DNA of 11,104 nt from an uncultured Campylobacter sp. (GCF_938045345.1 NZ_CALIMS010000029.1:1-11104); one strand, 5' to 3'. Shown: positions 1 to 6,522, counted from the first letter of the stretch. A program made the numbers and translations. Notes: generated by a model from the letters alone, not told the origin.

Positions 1-1
1 C

Positions 2-55
2 GACGAGAACCCGAGCGATGAGTTTTTGATCTGGGTAAATCGCGTCGCGGAGTGA
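2..55 (+). CDS. C-terminal end of an unidentified protein (partial)
   Basis: The second forward frame is open from the left edge and ends with TGA at 53-55, reading DENPSDEFLIWVNRVAE. This acidic, protein-like tail is more plausible than the other two forward frames, which stop within about 35 bases. A weak hairpin (CGGC 65-68 with GCCG 75-78, followed by TTT) lies just downstream and could end its transcript. Only 17 residues are visible, so the family cannot be named. It could also be a chance open frame. Confidence 0.4.
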   Translation, partial: DENPSDEFLIWVNRVAE

Positions 56-357
56 AATTTAAAGCGGCTTTTGTGCCGTTTAATCAAGCGTTTTGGGCCC
101 TATTTGCGTAGGAAGCCTTGGATCTAAGCTTTTTGCTGGCTAATTTAATGGATATCTTTTGATTAAAATTTTAATGGTGGCGGTATCCATATAGAAAAGC
201 ATTAATCATCTATTACTACTTCTACTGCTCTTAAAATTTTTAATAAATCTACCTGATAGAATTTAACTCTTTACAATGTAGCGACGAAATTTCGCAGTGA
301 TCTGAAATGCGGGTGCGATGTAAGTTGCCGTGTCTTTAGGAATTCAAATAAATTTAG

Positions 358-621
358 CTAAGTTCCTCGTGGATGGGTTATATCAAAGCATGGAAATTCT
401 GTCGGTTTATTAGAAAAGAACTGATTGAGACTAAATTCTAAAGCAGAAAAAACAAGGCTAAAAGCTTTTCGGTAGTTTTGGTGATGAGTTATCTTTAAGT
501 GTCGTATCAGAGAAAATTGCGATGGCAGCGTGTGTAGGCAGCGCGCACAGAGCGAGAAAAACGGCGCGAGCATCTGTATCGGCGTAGCGCTTTTAGGCTT
601 CGTATCAAAGATCGTATCCAA
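358..621 (-). CDS. Doubtful 87-residue ORF with a C2H2-like Cys/His pattern
   Basis: This ORF begins with TTG at 619-621, about five bases after a weak AGGA-like site, and ends at 358. It resembles no family I recognise. Residues 25-46 read C-x2-C-x12-H-x4-H, with Leu at the two usual hydrophobic positions between the pairs, which is the spacing of a C2H2 zinc finger. The conserved Phe/Tyr before the first Cys is offset by one residue, and the rest of the protein is rich in Phe and Ser as if translated from non-coding DNA. Bacterial zinc fingers of the Ros/MucR type use a shorter C-to-H spacing. Most likely a chance ORF in a gene-poor region. Confidence 0.12.
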   Translation of the reverse strand: MDTIFDTKPKSATPIQMLAPFFSLCARCLHTLPSQFSLIRHLKITHHQNYRKAFSLVFSALEFSLNQFFSNKPTEFPCFDITHPRGT

Positions 622-791
622 ACGATCCTGCTGTCAAATATCCGCATAAATTACGGCAGATTTTTATCGAGGGCATGGGGGCGAGCTACAAGGTATATCC
701 AGCGAATATGTCTTTGCAGCTAGCTGCGCGCAGGCATTTAAAAGCTGGAAAGCAAGATCGAATAGGTTGAAATCTGAAAGCATTAATAGGC

Positions 792-811
792 GCGCAATAG
801 GCAAATTGCGC
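792..811 (+). promoter_or_regulatory. Alternative hairpin overlapping a terminator (attenuator-like)
   Basis: GCGCAAT at 792-798 is perfectly complementary to ATTGCGC at 805-811, with a six-base loop. The right arm is also the left arm of the terminator-like stem at 806-832, so the two hairpins cannot form together. This is the arrangement of an antiterminator and terminator pair. No leader peptide or downstream gene is evident, so a regulatory role is inference. Confidence 0.3.
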
Positions 812-839
812 TCAGTGGCGAAGTGAGCGCAAACTTTTT
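806..839 (+). terminator. Orphan + strand intrinsic terminator
   Basis: TTGCGCTCA at 806-814 pairs perfectly over nine bases with TGAGCGCAA at 824-832 around a nine-base loop. The stem is followed two bases later by five Ts at 835-839. This is a good intrinsic terminator on the + strand, but no + strand gene is visible between 56 and 805. It may end a non-coding transcript or readthrough from the gene ending at 55. On the - strand only a short T-stretch follows the stem, so termination there would be weaker. Confidence 0.55.
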
Positions 840-1312
840 GGTAGCTTTAAGCTATCTGCGCGCGCGTAGGGTGGCAGGCGCTACTTTACTTTAAATCTCT
901 TTTTGGATCTTGGGCTTGCACTCGCAGAGCAGCAAGCACTAAGCAGCTAGGCGTGGAGGTATCGTATTTTGCGCCACTTTCGCAGTAGTTCTCTTTTATA
1001 CCTGTCAGCTGAGACGCTTTCTAGCAATATGATTAATGCTGTTTTAGCATTGATGAGAATGAGCTTGGTGAGTGCAATACAAGCCCGATAGCGTATAGTG
1101 AACGCGCGACTTTACGAGTTTAATATAATTTTAACGGAGAGTTTGAAGCAGTGCTGTGGCGGATATGCATAGTTTTTTAACGTCTTATGTAAATTTAAAA
1201 CGAGTATTATTGCGAGCGGGTGCAAATTTTTAGGTAAAATTTTATGCTCATTGATTTTTATATGGTTGTACTAAAGCATGCTTCATACAGAAAAATTTCG
1301 TATAAATTTTTA

Positions 1313-1476
1313 ACGTAAACTTTGCCCATTTAGGGGAGAAGAGAAGGGAGTAAAATTTTACGATCAAAAGAGCGGGGGATTATGTCAGCAGGCTGCGTGT
1401 GCAACGCAAAAAATAGCGATACAGGAAGCGTATCGAGTAGTGTGGATGAAAAGATGATTTTCATCCGTCACTTTTT
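1313..1476 (+). ncRNA. Candidate small structured RNA
   Basis: A TATAAA box at 1301-1306 could start a transcript near 1313. Its 3' part has three consecutive perfect hairpins: 1394-1408 (TGCGT/ACGCA), 1417-1435 (CGATAC/GTATCG) and 1444-1466 (GGATGAAAA/TTTTCATCC). The last is extended by AGTG 1439-1442 with CACT 1469-1472 and ends in a T-run to 1476, so the predicted RNA is about 164 nt. It carries a purine-rich stretch at 1333-1350. It does not show the conserved sequences of RNase P, SRP or tmRNA. A competing reading is a 33-codon ORF (ATG 1382, TAA 1481-1483), but its GGGGGA lies only two bases before the start. Both transcription and ends are inferred. Confidence 0.3.
1439..1476 (+). terminator. 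Orphan + strand hairpin with T-run
   Basis: A perfect nine-base stem (1444-1452 with 1458-1466, loop GATGA) is lengthened by a four-base outer stem (1439-1442 with 1469-1472) across a small internal loop. Five Ts follow at 1472-1476. On the - strand no T-run follows the stem, so it does not look like the terminator of the oxidoreductase gene that ends at 1522. Confidence 0.5.
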
Positions 1477-1521
1477 AAAATAAAATTTCTCGACTAAAAA
1501 GCGATTTTGCCTTTGTAAATT

Positions 1522-2049
1522 TTAAAATTTTGCTAAAAATTCTTCGTATTTTTCTGCACTTTTTGCGATATATTCGCTATCTGGATGAAATGAAAATCCA
1601 TAGCCAAAGTGGCACGGAAGCAGTTTAGCACCCGTAAAATTCATAGCGCATTTAAAAGGTGTGATAACTTCTTCTATGCAAAATCCGATCGTGCCGTCTT
1701 TTTTATAGTTATTTTGCTCGTCGCCTATAGTGATCGCTAGGGCAAATTCTTTACCTTTTAGCTTGTCGCCGGTGCTGCCGTAAGCCCAGCCGTAGGCAAA
1801 TACATCGTCGAACCATCGTTTTAAAAGCGGCGGATAGCTGTACCAATAAAGTGGAAACTGAATGATAATTTTATCGTGGCTTAAAAGTAACTCCTGTTCG
1901 CGCGCAACATCGATTTTGCCGTTCGGATAAGCGGCGTAAATTTCGTGAATATCAAATTTATCCGCTTGCTTTTTGGCTACCTCGCGCCACGCCTTGTTTG
2001 CGTGTGAGCTTGCCATATCGGGATGAGCGATGATGATGAGATTTTTCAT
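1522..2049 (-). CDS. NAD(P)H oxidoreductase, flavodoxin-like fold
   Basis: This 175-residue protein belongs to the Flavodoxin_2 / NAD(P)H dehydrogenase (quinone) family, soluble FMN or FAD enzymes that reduce quinones with two electrons; relatives include KefF, YwrO and MdaB. The N-terminal KNLIIIAHP (2-10) is the first strand and flavin phosphate loop. Residues 64-91 hold the diagnostic block QFPLYWY, P-x2-LK-x-WFD and G-x-AYG. The length is typical of the KefF/YwrO group. ATG at 2047-2049 follows AAGGA at 2056-2060 with six bases between. It lies downstream of the dcuA terminator with its own -10 box, so it is probably transcribed alone. No KefC-type potassium channel gene is present, so a general quinone-detoxifying or redox role is more likely than a channel-regulating one. 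The exact substrate cannot be told. Confidence 0.9.
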   Translation of the reverse strand: MKNLIIIAHPDMASSHANKAWREVAKKQADKFDIHEIYAAYPNGKIDVAREQELLLSHDKIIIQFPLYWYSYPPLLKRWFDDVFAYGWAYGSTGDKLKGKEFALAITIGDEQNNYKKDGTIGFCIEEVITPFKCAMNFTGAKLLPCHFGYGFSFHPDSEYIAKSAEKYEEFLAKF

Positions 2050-2076
2050 ATTTTATCCTTGTTTTAAATTTCTTAC

Positions 2077-2082
2077 ATTATA
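2077..2082 (-). promoter_or_regulatory. -10 box of the oxidoreductase gene
   Basis: On the - strand this reads TATAAT, 27 bases before the ATG at 2049, leaving a leader of about 20 bases that contains AAGGA. AAATTT follows five bases after the box, as in several other promoters here. There is no clear -35 box, which is usual for Campylobacter sigma-70 promoters. Confidence 0.45.
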
Positions 2083-2294
2083 TGTTTTTTGGCTGAAATT
2101 TTGATTTATCATCTAGCATAATATGGGTATGAAATTTCAAATGAAATTTTACTCTCACTCAAACATTACTAGCAGGCTTATAGTTTTTTGCGCATGCGAT
2201 TAGAAGTTAAATTTATAAGCAAATATGGCAGACCCCAAAATCGATAGAATTTTATCTATTAAATTGTATTAAAAATTTTAAATAGTATGAAAAA

Positions 2295-2316
2295 TGCGCC
2301 GAAAAAATTCGGCGCA
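2295..2316 (-). terminator. dcuA intrinsic terminator
   Basis: TGCGCCGAA (2295-2303) and TTCGGCGCA (2308-2316) form a perfect nine-base GC-rich stem with a four-base loop. Read on the - strand the stem is followed by TTTTT (2294-2290). It lies 19 bases after the dcuA stop, so dcuA transcription probably ends here and the oxidoreductase gene is a separate unit. Confidence 0.85.
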
Positions 2317-2335
2317 AATGAAAGGAATACTAATC

Positions 2336-3679
2336 TTAGATTAGCGCAGGAGCTACTAAAAATCCTAGAGCGACCGAAATCGCAACCATAATGGTTCCCG
2401 GAAGGAAGAATGAGTGGTTAAATACAAATTTACCGACTCTAGTCGTTCCGGTATCGTCCATAGCGATCGCGCCGAGCGTCGTAGGATAGGTAGGGAGCAC
2501 GAACAAGCCTGAAACGGCTGCGAACGATGCGACTAAGATCCAAATTTGACCGGAATTTTCAGGGCTAGTCATTCCAAGCGCGGCGGCGACGGCAGGCATC
2601 ATAACCTTTGTGGTTGCAGCCTGCGAGTATAGCAAGCAGCTTAGGAAGTATAGCGCGACGGCTAGTACGAAAGGATACTGCGTAACGACGTTTTTAGCTA
2701 CCTCTTTGATACTGTCAATATGACCGTTTACGAAAGTAGTACCGAGCCATGCGATACCGATGACGCAGATGCACGCATTCATACCGCTTTGGAAAGTGCT
2801 GGTAGAAAGCAGTTTGCCCGTATCGATCTTGCACAAAACAGCGATAAGAAAGCCGATAGTTAGCATAAAGCTGATGATCGCGCTATCTCTTGAAAGGATT
2901 GGTTTTTCTACCAAGCCGACGCTCTTTGAGATCGCAAGCGCATAGCAAACGACGATCAAAACACCGACGGCAAATATCGCAACCGATCTTTTCGCGTAAG
3001 GCTTCGGCTCTTTATACTCCTCGGCTTTGATCTCAGCTACAAGACCTTTTGAAAGTCTCTCTTTGTAAACAGGGTCTTTTGAAAGATCGAGATCGTAGAA
3101 TTTATTTACGATGAAAGCCGTAATGATCATAGCTACGAAGGTAGTAGAGATGCAGATAAACAAAAGCTTAGGATAGCTAACGCCTAGCTTCTCGCACAGA
3201 CCGCTCATAGCGACGAACGCCGCCGAAATAGGGCTCGCAGTGATCGCTACTTGAGACGAAACGACCGAGAGCGCAAGAGGAGCGGAAGGCTTGATGTTCT
3301 GAGTCTTCGCAACCTCGACGATAACCGGGATCATAGAAAACGCAGTGTGTCCGGTGCCCGCTAGTATCGTAAGTAGATAGGTAACGATAGGCGCTAGGTA
3401 GTTGATCTGTTTTGGGTTTTTGCGCAAAATTTTAGATGCCACCTGAACCAGATAATCAAGTCCACCCGCGACTTGTAGCGCCGTAATCGCAGAGATTACC
3501 GATGCGATAATCAAGATAACGTCAACCGGAATATCTTTAAATTCCACCTTCATACCCAAAATGGCTAGGACGACAACGCCCAAACCGCCTGCATAACCGA
3601 CGCCCATTCCGCCTAGCTTAACGCCTAAGTAGATGCCGCCGAGCAACACGATAAATTGCAATATCACCATAAAGTCCAT
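2336..3679 (-). CDS. dcuA: Anaerobic C4-dicarboxylate/aspartate transporter DcuA
   Basis: This 447-residue inner-membrane protein of the Dcu family exchanges aspartate, fumarate or malate for succinate under low oxygen. It resembles E. coli DcuA more than DcuB. Shared blocks are QVAGGLDYLV (69-78), LAPIVTYLLTILAGTG (95-110), ITASPISAA (146-154), GLVEKP (255-260), ACICVIGIAWLG (302-313), LYSQAATTK (350-358) and SGLFVLPTYPTTLGAI (390-405), then MDDTGTTRVGKFVFNH (407-422). About a dozen hydrophobic segments span its length, with a charged cytoplasmic loop near 195-230. ATG at 3677-3679 follows AAGGAG at 3687-3692 with seven bases between, which supports this start over Met4. It lies 285 bases downstream of aspA in the same direction, the order also known in C. 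jejuni, and feeds aspartate to AspA. Confidence 0.96.
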   Translation of the reverse strand: MDFMVILQFIVLLGGIYLGVKLGGMGVGYAGGLGVVVLAILGMKVEFKDIPVDVILIIASVISAITALQVAGGLDYLVQVASKILRKNPKQINYLAPIVTYLLTILAGTGHTAFSMIPVIVEVAKTQNIKPSAPLALSVVSSQVAITASPISAAFVAMSGLCEKLGVSYPKLLFICISTTFVAMIITAFIVNKFYDLDLSKDPVYKERLSKGLVAEIKAEEYKEPKPYAKRSVAIFAVGVLIVVCYALAISKSVGLVEKPILSRDSAIISFMLTIGFLIAVLCKIDTGKLLSTSTFQSGMNACICVIGIAWLGTTFVNGHIDSIKEVAKNVVTQYPFVLAVALYFLSCLLYSQAATTKVMMPAVAAALGMTSPENSGQIWILVASFAAVSGLFVLPTYPTTLGAIAMDDTGTTRVGKFVFNHSFFLPGTIMVAISVALGFLVAPALI

Positions 3680-3719
3680 TGCAAAACTCCTTATAAAGTA
3701 ATTTTTTTAACGGCGCGCA

Positions 3720-3946
3720 GAATTCTAAAGATTTCAGCAGGTAAAATCCGAATTATCTTTATAATTCAGTGGTCGGAATTCTATGCGGAATTTTATCCTA
3801 AAATTTCGCAAGTGGAATTTTACTCCACGGAAGCTAAATCTAACTTGATGAAATTCTACATATACGGAATTCTGCACGATCAATCTTATCTATTAGAATT
3901 CTACTTTGCGGAATTTCGCCTATTAAATTAACCGACGAAATTCCGC
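3720..3946. repeat. GAATT-rich repeat and hairpin region between aspA and dcuA
   Basis: The aspA-dcuA gap is made of degenerate copies of GAATTCTA and GCGGAATTT. There are ten RAATTY sites: GAATTC at 3720, 3776, 3867 and 3896; GAATTT at 3788, 3815 and 3911; AAATTT at 3801; AAATTC at 3851 and 3938. Three longer imperfect units, each a GAATTCTA-type half followed by a CGGAATT half, start at 3776, 3850 and 3896. Inverted copies form hairpins: 3785-3795 with 3799-3809 (11 pairs, one G-T), 3812-3816 with 3824-3828, and 3908-3918 with 3936-3946 (11 perfect pairs, 17-base spacer, about 20 bases past the aspA stop). None has a T-run, so they look more like mRNA-stabilising or dispersed palindromic elements than terminators. 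A - strand GATAAT (3757-3752) could be a dcuA -10 box. Confidence 0.65.
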
Positions 3947-3964
3947 GCCGCACCTAGTTTGGAA

Positions 3965-5371
3965 CTATTTTTTGCTCATATGCGGGTTGAGCATAGATTT
4001 AGGCTCTAGGATCTTATCGATCTCCTCTTTTTTCAAATATCCGCGCTCTAAGCAGATTTCGCCGACGGATTTTCCGGTCTGAAGTGCCTCTTTGGCGATA
4101 CTTGCGGATTTTTCGTAGCCGATGTATGGATTGAATGCAGTAACAATACCAACAGAATTTAGCACCGATTTTAGGCAAGCTTCAGGATTTGCCTTTAGAT
4201 GTTTGATAGCTTTTTCAGCTAGTGTATTCATCGCATTTTCCAAAAGCACGATCGAGTTAAATAACGCATATGCGATGCCAGGCTCGAATGCATTTAGCTC
4301 GAATTCTCCACGCTCAGAGCAAAGCATAATAGTCACGTCGTTACCGATTACCTCATAGCAAGCCTCGCCTACGACCTCAGCGATGACCGGATTTACTTTG
4401 CCCGGCATGATGGAGCTACCCGGTTGCATCTTAGGAAGCTCTATTTCGCCTAGTCCGCATCTAGGACCGGAGTTCATAAGACGTAGGTCGTTTGCGATTT
4501 TGCTTAGGCGGACGGCTGCTGTTTTTAACGCGCCGCTAACGTGGACGAAGTCTGCGGTGTCTTGTGTAGCGGCGATGAAGTCCTCTGCAGCTTTAAATTT
4601 AACGCCGGTGATCTCGCCTAGTTTTTTCTCGACTACGTTTTTGTAATCAGGATGGCAGTTGATACCCGTACCAATCGCCGTAGCGCCCATATTTAGGTAA
4701 GTCATCGACTCTCTAGCAGCTTTGATAAGCGCGATATCGGTTTTGATGTAGGTAGCAAAAGCGTTGAAAGTGTTTCCAAGAGTAGTAGGAACGGCGTCTT
4801 CAAGCTCCGTCCTTCCCATTTTGATGACATCTTTGTATTCTTTGGCTTTAACTTCAAGCTCTTTTTTCAAATTTTCCATAGCTTTTAATAGATCGGTTAG
4901 CTTGGCGTAAGCGGCGACTTTGATCGAGCTAGGATAGGTATCGTTGGTACTTTGACCCAAATTTGTGTGGTCGTTTGGATGGAGGTATTGGTATTCACCC
5001 TTTTTATGCCCCATACTCTCCAAAGCTATGTTGGTGATAACCTCGTTGGTATTCATATTCGTCGAAGTTCCGGCGCCGCCTTGGATCATATCGACTACGA
5101 ATTGATCTCTGAACTCTCCTGCGATGAGCCTGTCGCAAGCTTTTGCAATCGCATCGGCTTTTTGTGCGTCTAGGACTCCGACCTCTTTATTGGCTAGTGC
5201 AGCTGCTTTTTTGATTTGTGCAAATGCCTTGATAAAAAATGGATAGTCTTTGAGCGCTCGTCCGCTTAGATGGAAGTTCTCTAGTGCCCTAAATGTTTGC
5301 ACACCGTAGTAAAAATCGTCGGAAATTTCTAATTCACCGATGAAATCGTGTTCTTTTCTGGTCTTTGCCAT
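3965..5371 (-). CDS. aspA: Aspartate ammonia-lyase (aspartase)
   Basis: This cytoplasmic 468-residue enzyme of the fumarase/aspartase superfamily splits L-aspartate into fumarate and ammonia. The superfamily signature GSSIMPGKVNP lies at 318-328; its first Ser (319) matches the catalytic serine loop of bacterial aspartases. Other conserved blocks are GTSTNMNTNE (101-110), HPNDHTNLGQSTNDTYP (131-147) and the region around GRTELEDAVP (186-195). The length is that of the family and the C-terminal domain is complete. ATG at 5369-5371 follows AAAGGA at 5378-5383 with a six-base gap. With dcuA next downstream, the pair imports aspartate and turns it into fumarate for respiration, releasing ammonia; in Campylobacter this supports growth on aspartate under oxygen limitation. 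Fumarase is the nearest alternative, but the blocks and the dcuA linkage favour aspartase. Confidence 0.96.
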   Translation of the reverse strand: MAKTRKEHDFIGELEISDDFYYGVQTFRALENFHLSGRALKDYPFFIKAFAQIKKAAALANKEVGVLDAQKADAIAKACDRLIAGEFRDQFVVDMIQGGAGTSTNMNTNEVITNIALESMGHKKGEYQYLHPNDHTNLGQSTNDTYPSSIKVAAYAKLTDLLKAMENLKKELEVKAKEYKDVIKMGRTELEDAVPTTLGNTFNAFATYIKTDIALIKAARESMTYLNMGATAIGTGINCHPDYKNVVEKKLGEITGVKFKAAEDFIAATQDTADFVHVSGALKTAAVRLSKIANDLRLMNSGPRCGLGEIELPKMQPGSSIMPGKVNPVIAEVVGEACYEVIGNDVTIMLCSERGEFELNAFEPGIAYALFNSIVLLENAMNTLAEKAIKHLKANPEACLKSVLNSVGIVTAFNPYIGYEKSASIAKEALQTGKSVGEICLERGYLKKEEIDKILEPKSMLNPHMSKK

Positions 5372-5584
5372 AATAAGTCCTTTCGTTGAAATTGTTAATG
5401 GAATTTTAAAGCTTTTAGTATTAAAAGCAGCTTAAAACGTAACGAAAAATTAAAATTTAGAAATTAGTATGATTGTTTAAGGCTTTAAATAGAATTTTAC
5501 TTAAAAAATATTTTGGAATTCGCTACTAAGGTATAATTACACTTTAATAGAAATATCGTATTGCACGCAGATTATGAAAGTGAA

Positions 5585-5590
5585 ATTATA
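5585..5590 (-). promoter_or_regulatory. Possible distal aspA -10 box
   Basis: On the - strand this reads TATAAT, about 215 bases before the aspA ATG, with a CATAAT at 5576-5571 just downstream. It is the best -10 match upstream of aspA, and would give a leader of about 200 bases. A closer, poorer match (TACTAAT near 5470) is also possible, so assignment is uncertain. Confidence 0.25.
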
Positions 5591-5612
5591 AAAATTCTTG
5601 TTTAGCTTAAAT

Positions 5613-5618
5613 TATAAT
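5613..5618 (+). promoter_or_regulatory. -10 box facing the small ORF at 5648
   Basis: TATAAT sits in the 12-base palindrome AAATTATAATTT (5609-5620) and is followed five bases later by AAATTT. It would start a + strand transcript near 5625, just before the ribosome binding site of the small ORF. A second + strand TATAAT lies at 5532-5537. Confidence 0.3.
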
Positions 5619-5647
5619 TTGAAAAATTTGAACTTAAAGGCGATAAA

Positions 5648-5719
5648 ATGGAATTTTTCATTGTATTTGTATTTACTAGCGCGGAGCTATCTTTTGCGTT
5701 TTATAAAATAAACATATAG
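5648..5719 (+). CDS. Candidate 23-residue hydrophobic small protein
   Basis: ATG at 5648 is preceded by AAAGG (5636-5640) at an ideal seven-base gap and by a TATAAT at 5613-5618; TAG is at 5717-5719. The peptide begins MEFFIVFVFTS and ends FAFYKINI, so it is mostly hydrophobic with a short polar middle and could insert in a membrane. The 3' half overlaps the end of the dedA gene (stop at 5687) on the opposite strand by 33 bases. I recognise no family. It could be a small membrane protein, a leader or toxin-like peptide, or a chance ORF; no terminator follows it. Expression is inferred only from the start signals. Confidence 0.3.
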   Translation: MEFFIVFVFTSAELSFAFYKINI

Positions 5720-6286
5720 AAGCGAGATTATAATGACGACGGCGAACAGAGCGATCGTAATTAGATGCAGATCTTGCTTGATTAGCTCCTCGTTTTCGCC
5801 GATGAAATATCCCAAGCTCATTAGTATTAGTGTCCAAATCGCAGCTCCAAGCCCGGTAAATAGCACGAAGCGCGCGACATTCATCTTTGCAAGCCCCGCA
5901 GGAAGGCTGATGTATTGACGGATGCCAGGGATTAGGCGGCAGTTAAACGTTGAAATTTCGCCATGGCGGTTAAAAAATGCTTCGAATTTTGCAAATTTCT
6001 CCTCGGTGATGCCTACGTATTTGCCGTATTTAGCGATAATCTTACGTCCAAAAAAGTAGCATAGATAGTAATTAAACAGCGCGCCGGTGATGCTACCGCC
6101 AAGCCCACAAACAAATGCCGCAACAAAGCTCATCTGCGATTTTGAGGCCAGATAGCCCGCAGGGATCATCACCACTTCACTTGGGAAGGGAAAGAAGCTG
6201 CTTTCTAAAAACATCATCACAAAAATGCCAAGGTATCCCCAACCTGCGACAAATTCTACGATAAAATTTACGATATCAGAAAGCAT
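5687..6286 (-). CDS. DedA-family (SNARE-associated/VTT) inner-membrane protein
   Basis: This 199-residue protein belongs to the DedA family, now linked to lipid carrier or phospholipid flipping and membrane-potential homeostasis. Visible family marks are E28 with FFPFPSE (31-37) and PAGYLA (42-47) in the first re-entrant half, the Gly-rich GLGGSITGALFNYYLCYFFG (61-80), and F-x-CRLIPGIRQYISLPAG (114-131) with the two conserved Arg, R117 and R123. Membrane segments lie near 10-27, 38-60, 62-80, 137-162 and 173-194, and the tail is basic (KRKR). ATG at 6284-6286 follows AAGGA at 6293-6297 at six bases. It lies between peb4 and aspA on the same strand, 236 and 315 bases away, so it is probably its own unit. 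The substrate cannot be told from the sequence. Confidence 0.92.
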   Translation of the reverse strand: MLSDIVNFIVEFVAGWGYLGIFVMMFLESSFFPFPSEVVMIPAGYLASKSQMSFVAAFVCGLGGSITGALFNYYLCYFFGRKIIAKYGKYVGITEEKFAKFEAFFNRHGEISTFNCRLIPGIRQYISLPAGLAKMNVARFVLFTGLGAAIWTLILMSLGYFIGENEELIKQDLHLITIALFAVVIIISLLYVYFIKRKR

Positions 6287-6459
6287 TTGAATTCCTTGAT
6301 TTAATGTGTAAAAAACCGGCTGTACTTAAAATTCCGCAAAATTTAACATCGGCAGAGCGAATAAATTTAGAATTTAACAACCCGGCGATACAAGAGTGAT
6401 CTTAAAATTTCACAAAATTTAGAGCATATAAAACAAAGACGCAGGCTAAAATTTATCCC

Positions 6460-6487
6460 TGCAAGTTGCCGCTGCAGCGAACTTGCA
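6460..6487 (-). terminator. Possible peb4 terminator hairpin
   Basis: TGCAAGTT (6460-6467) pairs perfectly with AACTTGCA (6480-6487), with an inner CGC/GCG stem and a two-base bulge. It lies 36 bases after the peb4 stop. Read on the - strand the following bases are GGGATAAATTTTAG, not a clean T-run. CCTGC at 6458-6462 can instead pair with GCAGG at 6441-6445. A weak terminator or a 3'-end stabilising hairpin. Confidence 0.35.
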
Positions 6488-6522
6488 TATAAATTTAATA
6501 GCCTCGCGCCTTAAAATTAAAA

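Larger units (their letters stand above)
56..1521. other. Gene-poor region of about 1.45 kb
   Basis: No frame on either strand holds a convincing protein gene. Stops are frequent, and the few short open stretches lack a good start or ribosome binding site. No tRNA T-loop signature (GTTCRA) and no rRNA were seen. The region does hold TATAAT or TATAAA boxes on the + strand (1124-1129, 1301-1306), two + strand hairpins followed by T-runs (806-839, 1439-1476) and several shorter hairpins (842-854, 914-937, 1032-1054). Protein-like snippets without starts, such as 205-270 on the - strand, would fit long-decayed genes. Non-coding RNA genes or a decayed insertion are both possible; the sequence does not decide between them. 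Confidence 0.65.

Noticed and set aside
205..270. 22-codon - strand stretch with a protein-like sequence
   Set aside because: It is bounded by stops on both sides with no start codon; at most a relic.
675..770. 31-codon + strand ORF
   Set aside because: The AGGG lies too close to the ATG and the peptide resembles nothing known; probably chance.
1124..1146. TATAAT followed by GGAGAGTTTGA, resembling the start of 16S rRNA
   Set aside because: The likeness stops after about 11 bases; no further 16S sequence follows, and no ORF starts there.
2241..2260. Small hairpin ATAGA/TCTAT downstream of the dcuA terminator
   Set aside because: A five-base AT-rich stem without a T-run is expected by chance in such DNA.
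3656..3931. 91-codon + strand ORF across the dcuA start and the aspA-dcuA gap, with repeated EFY residues
   Set aside because: Its start lies antisense inside dcuA with no ribosome binding site, and the EFY repeats are just the GAATTCTA/GAATTTTA DNA repeats read in one frame.
3720..3946. Possible CRISPR-like repeat array
   Set aside because: The GAATT units are short, degenerate and irregularly spaced (12 to 35 bases), with no constant repeat or spacers and no cas genes.
4122..5173. Three + strand ORFs antisense to aspA
   Set aside because: They overlap a complete aspartase gene, lack start signals and have unnatural composition.
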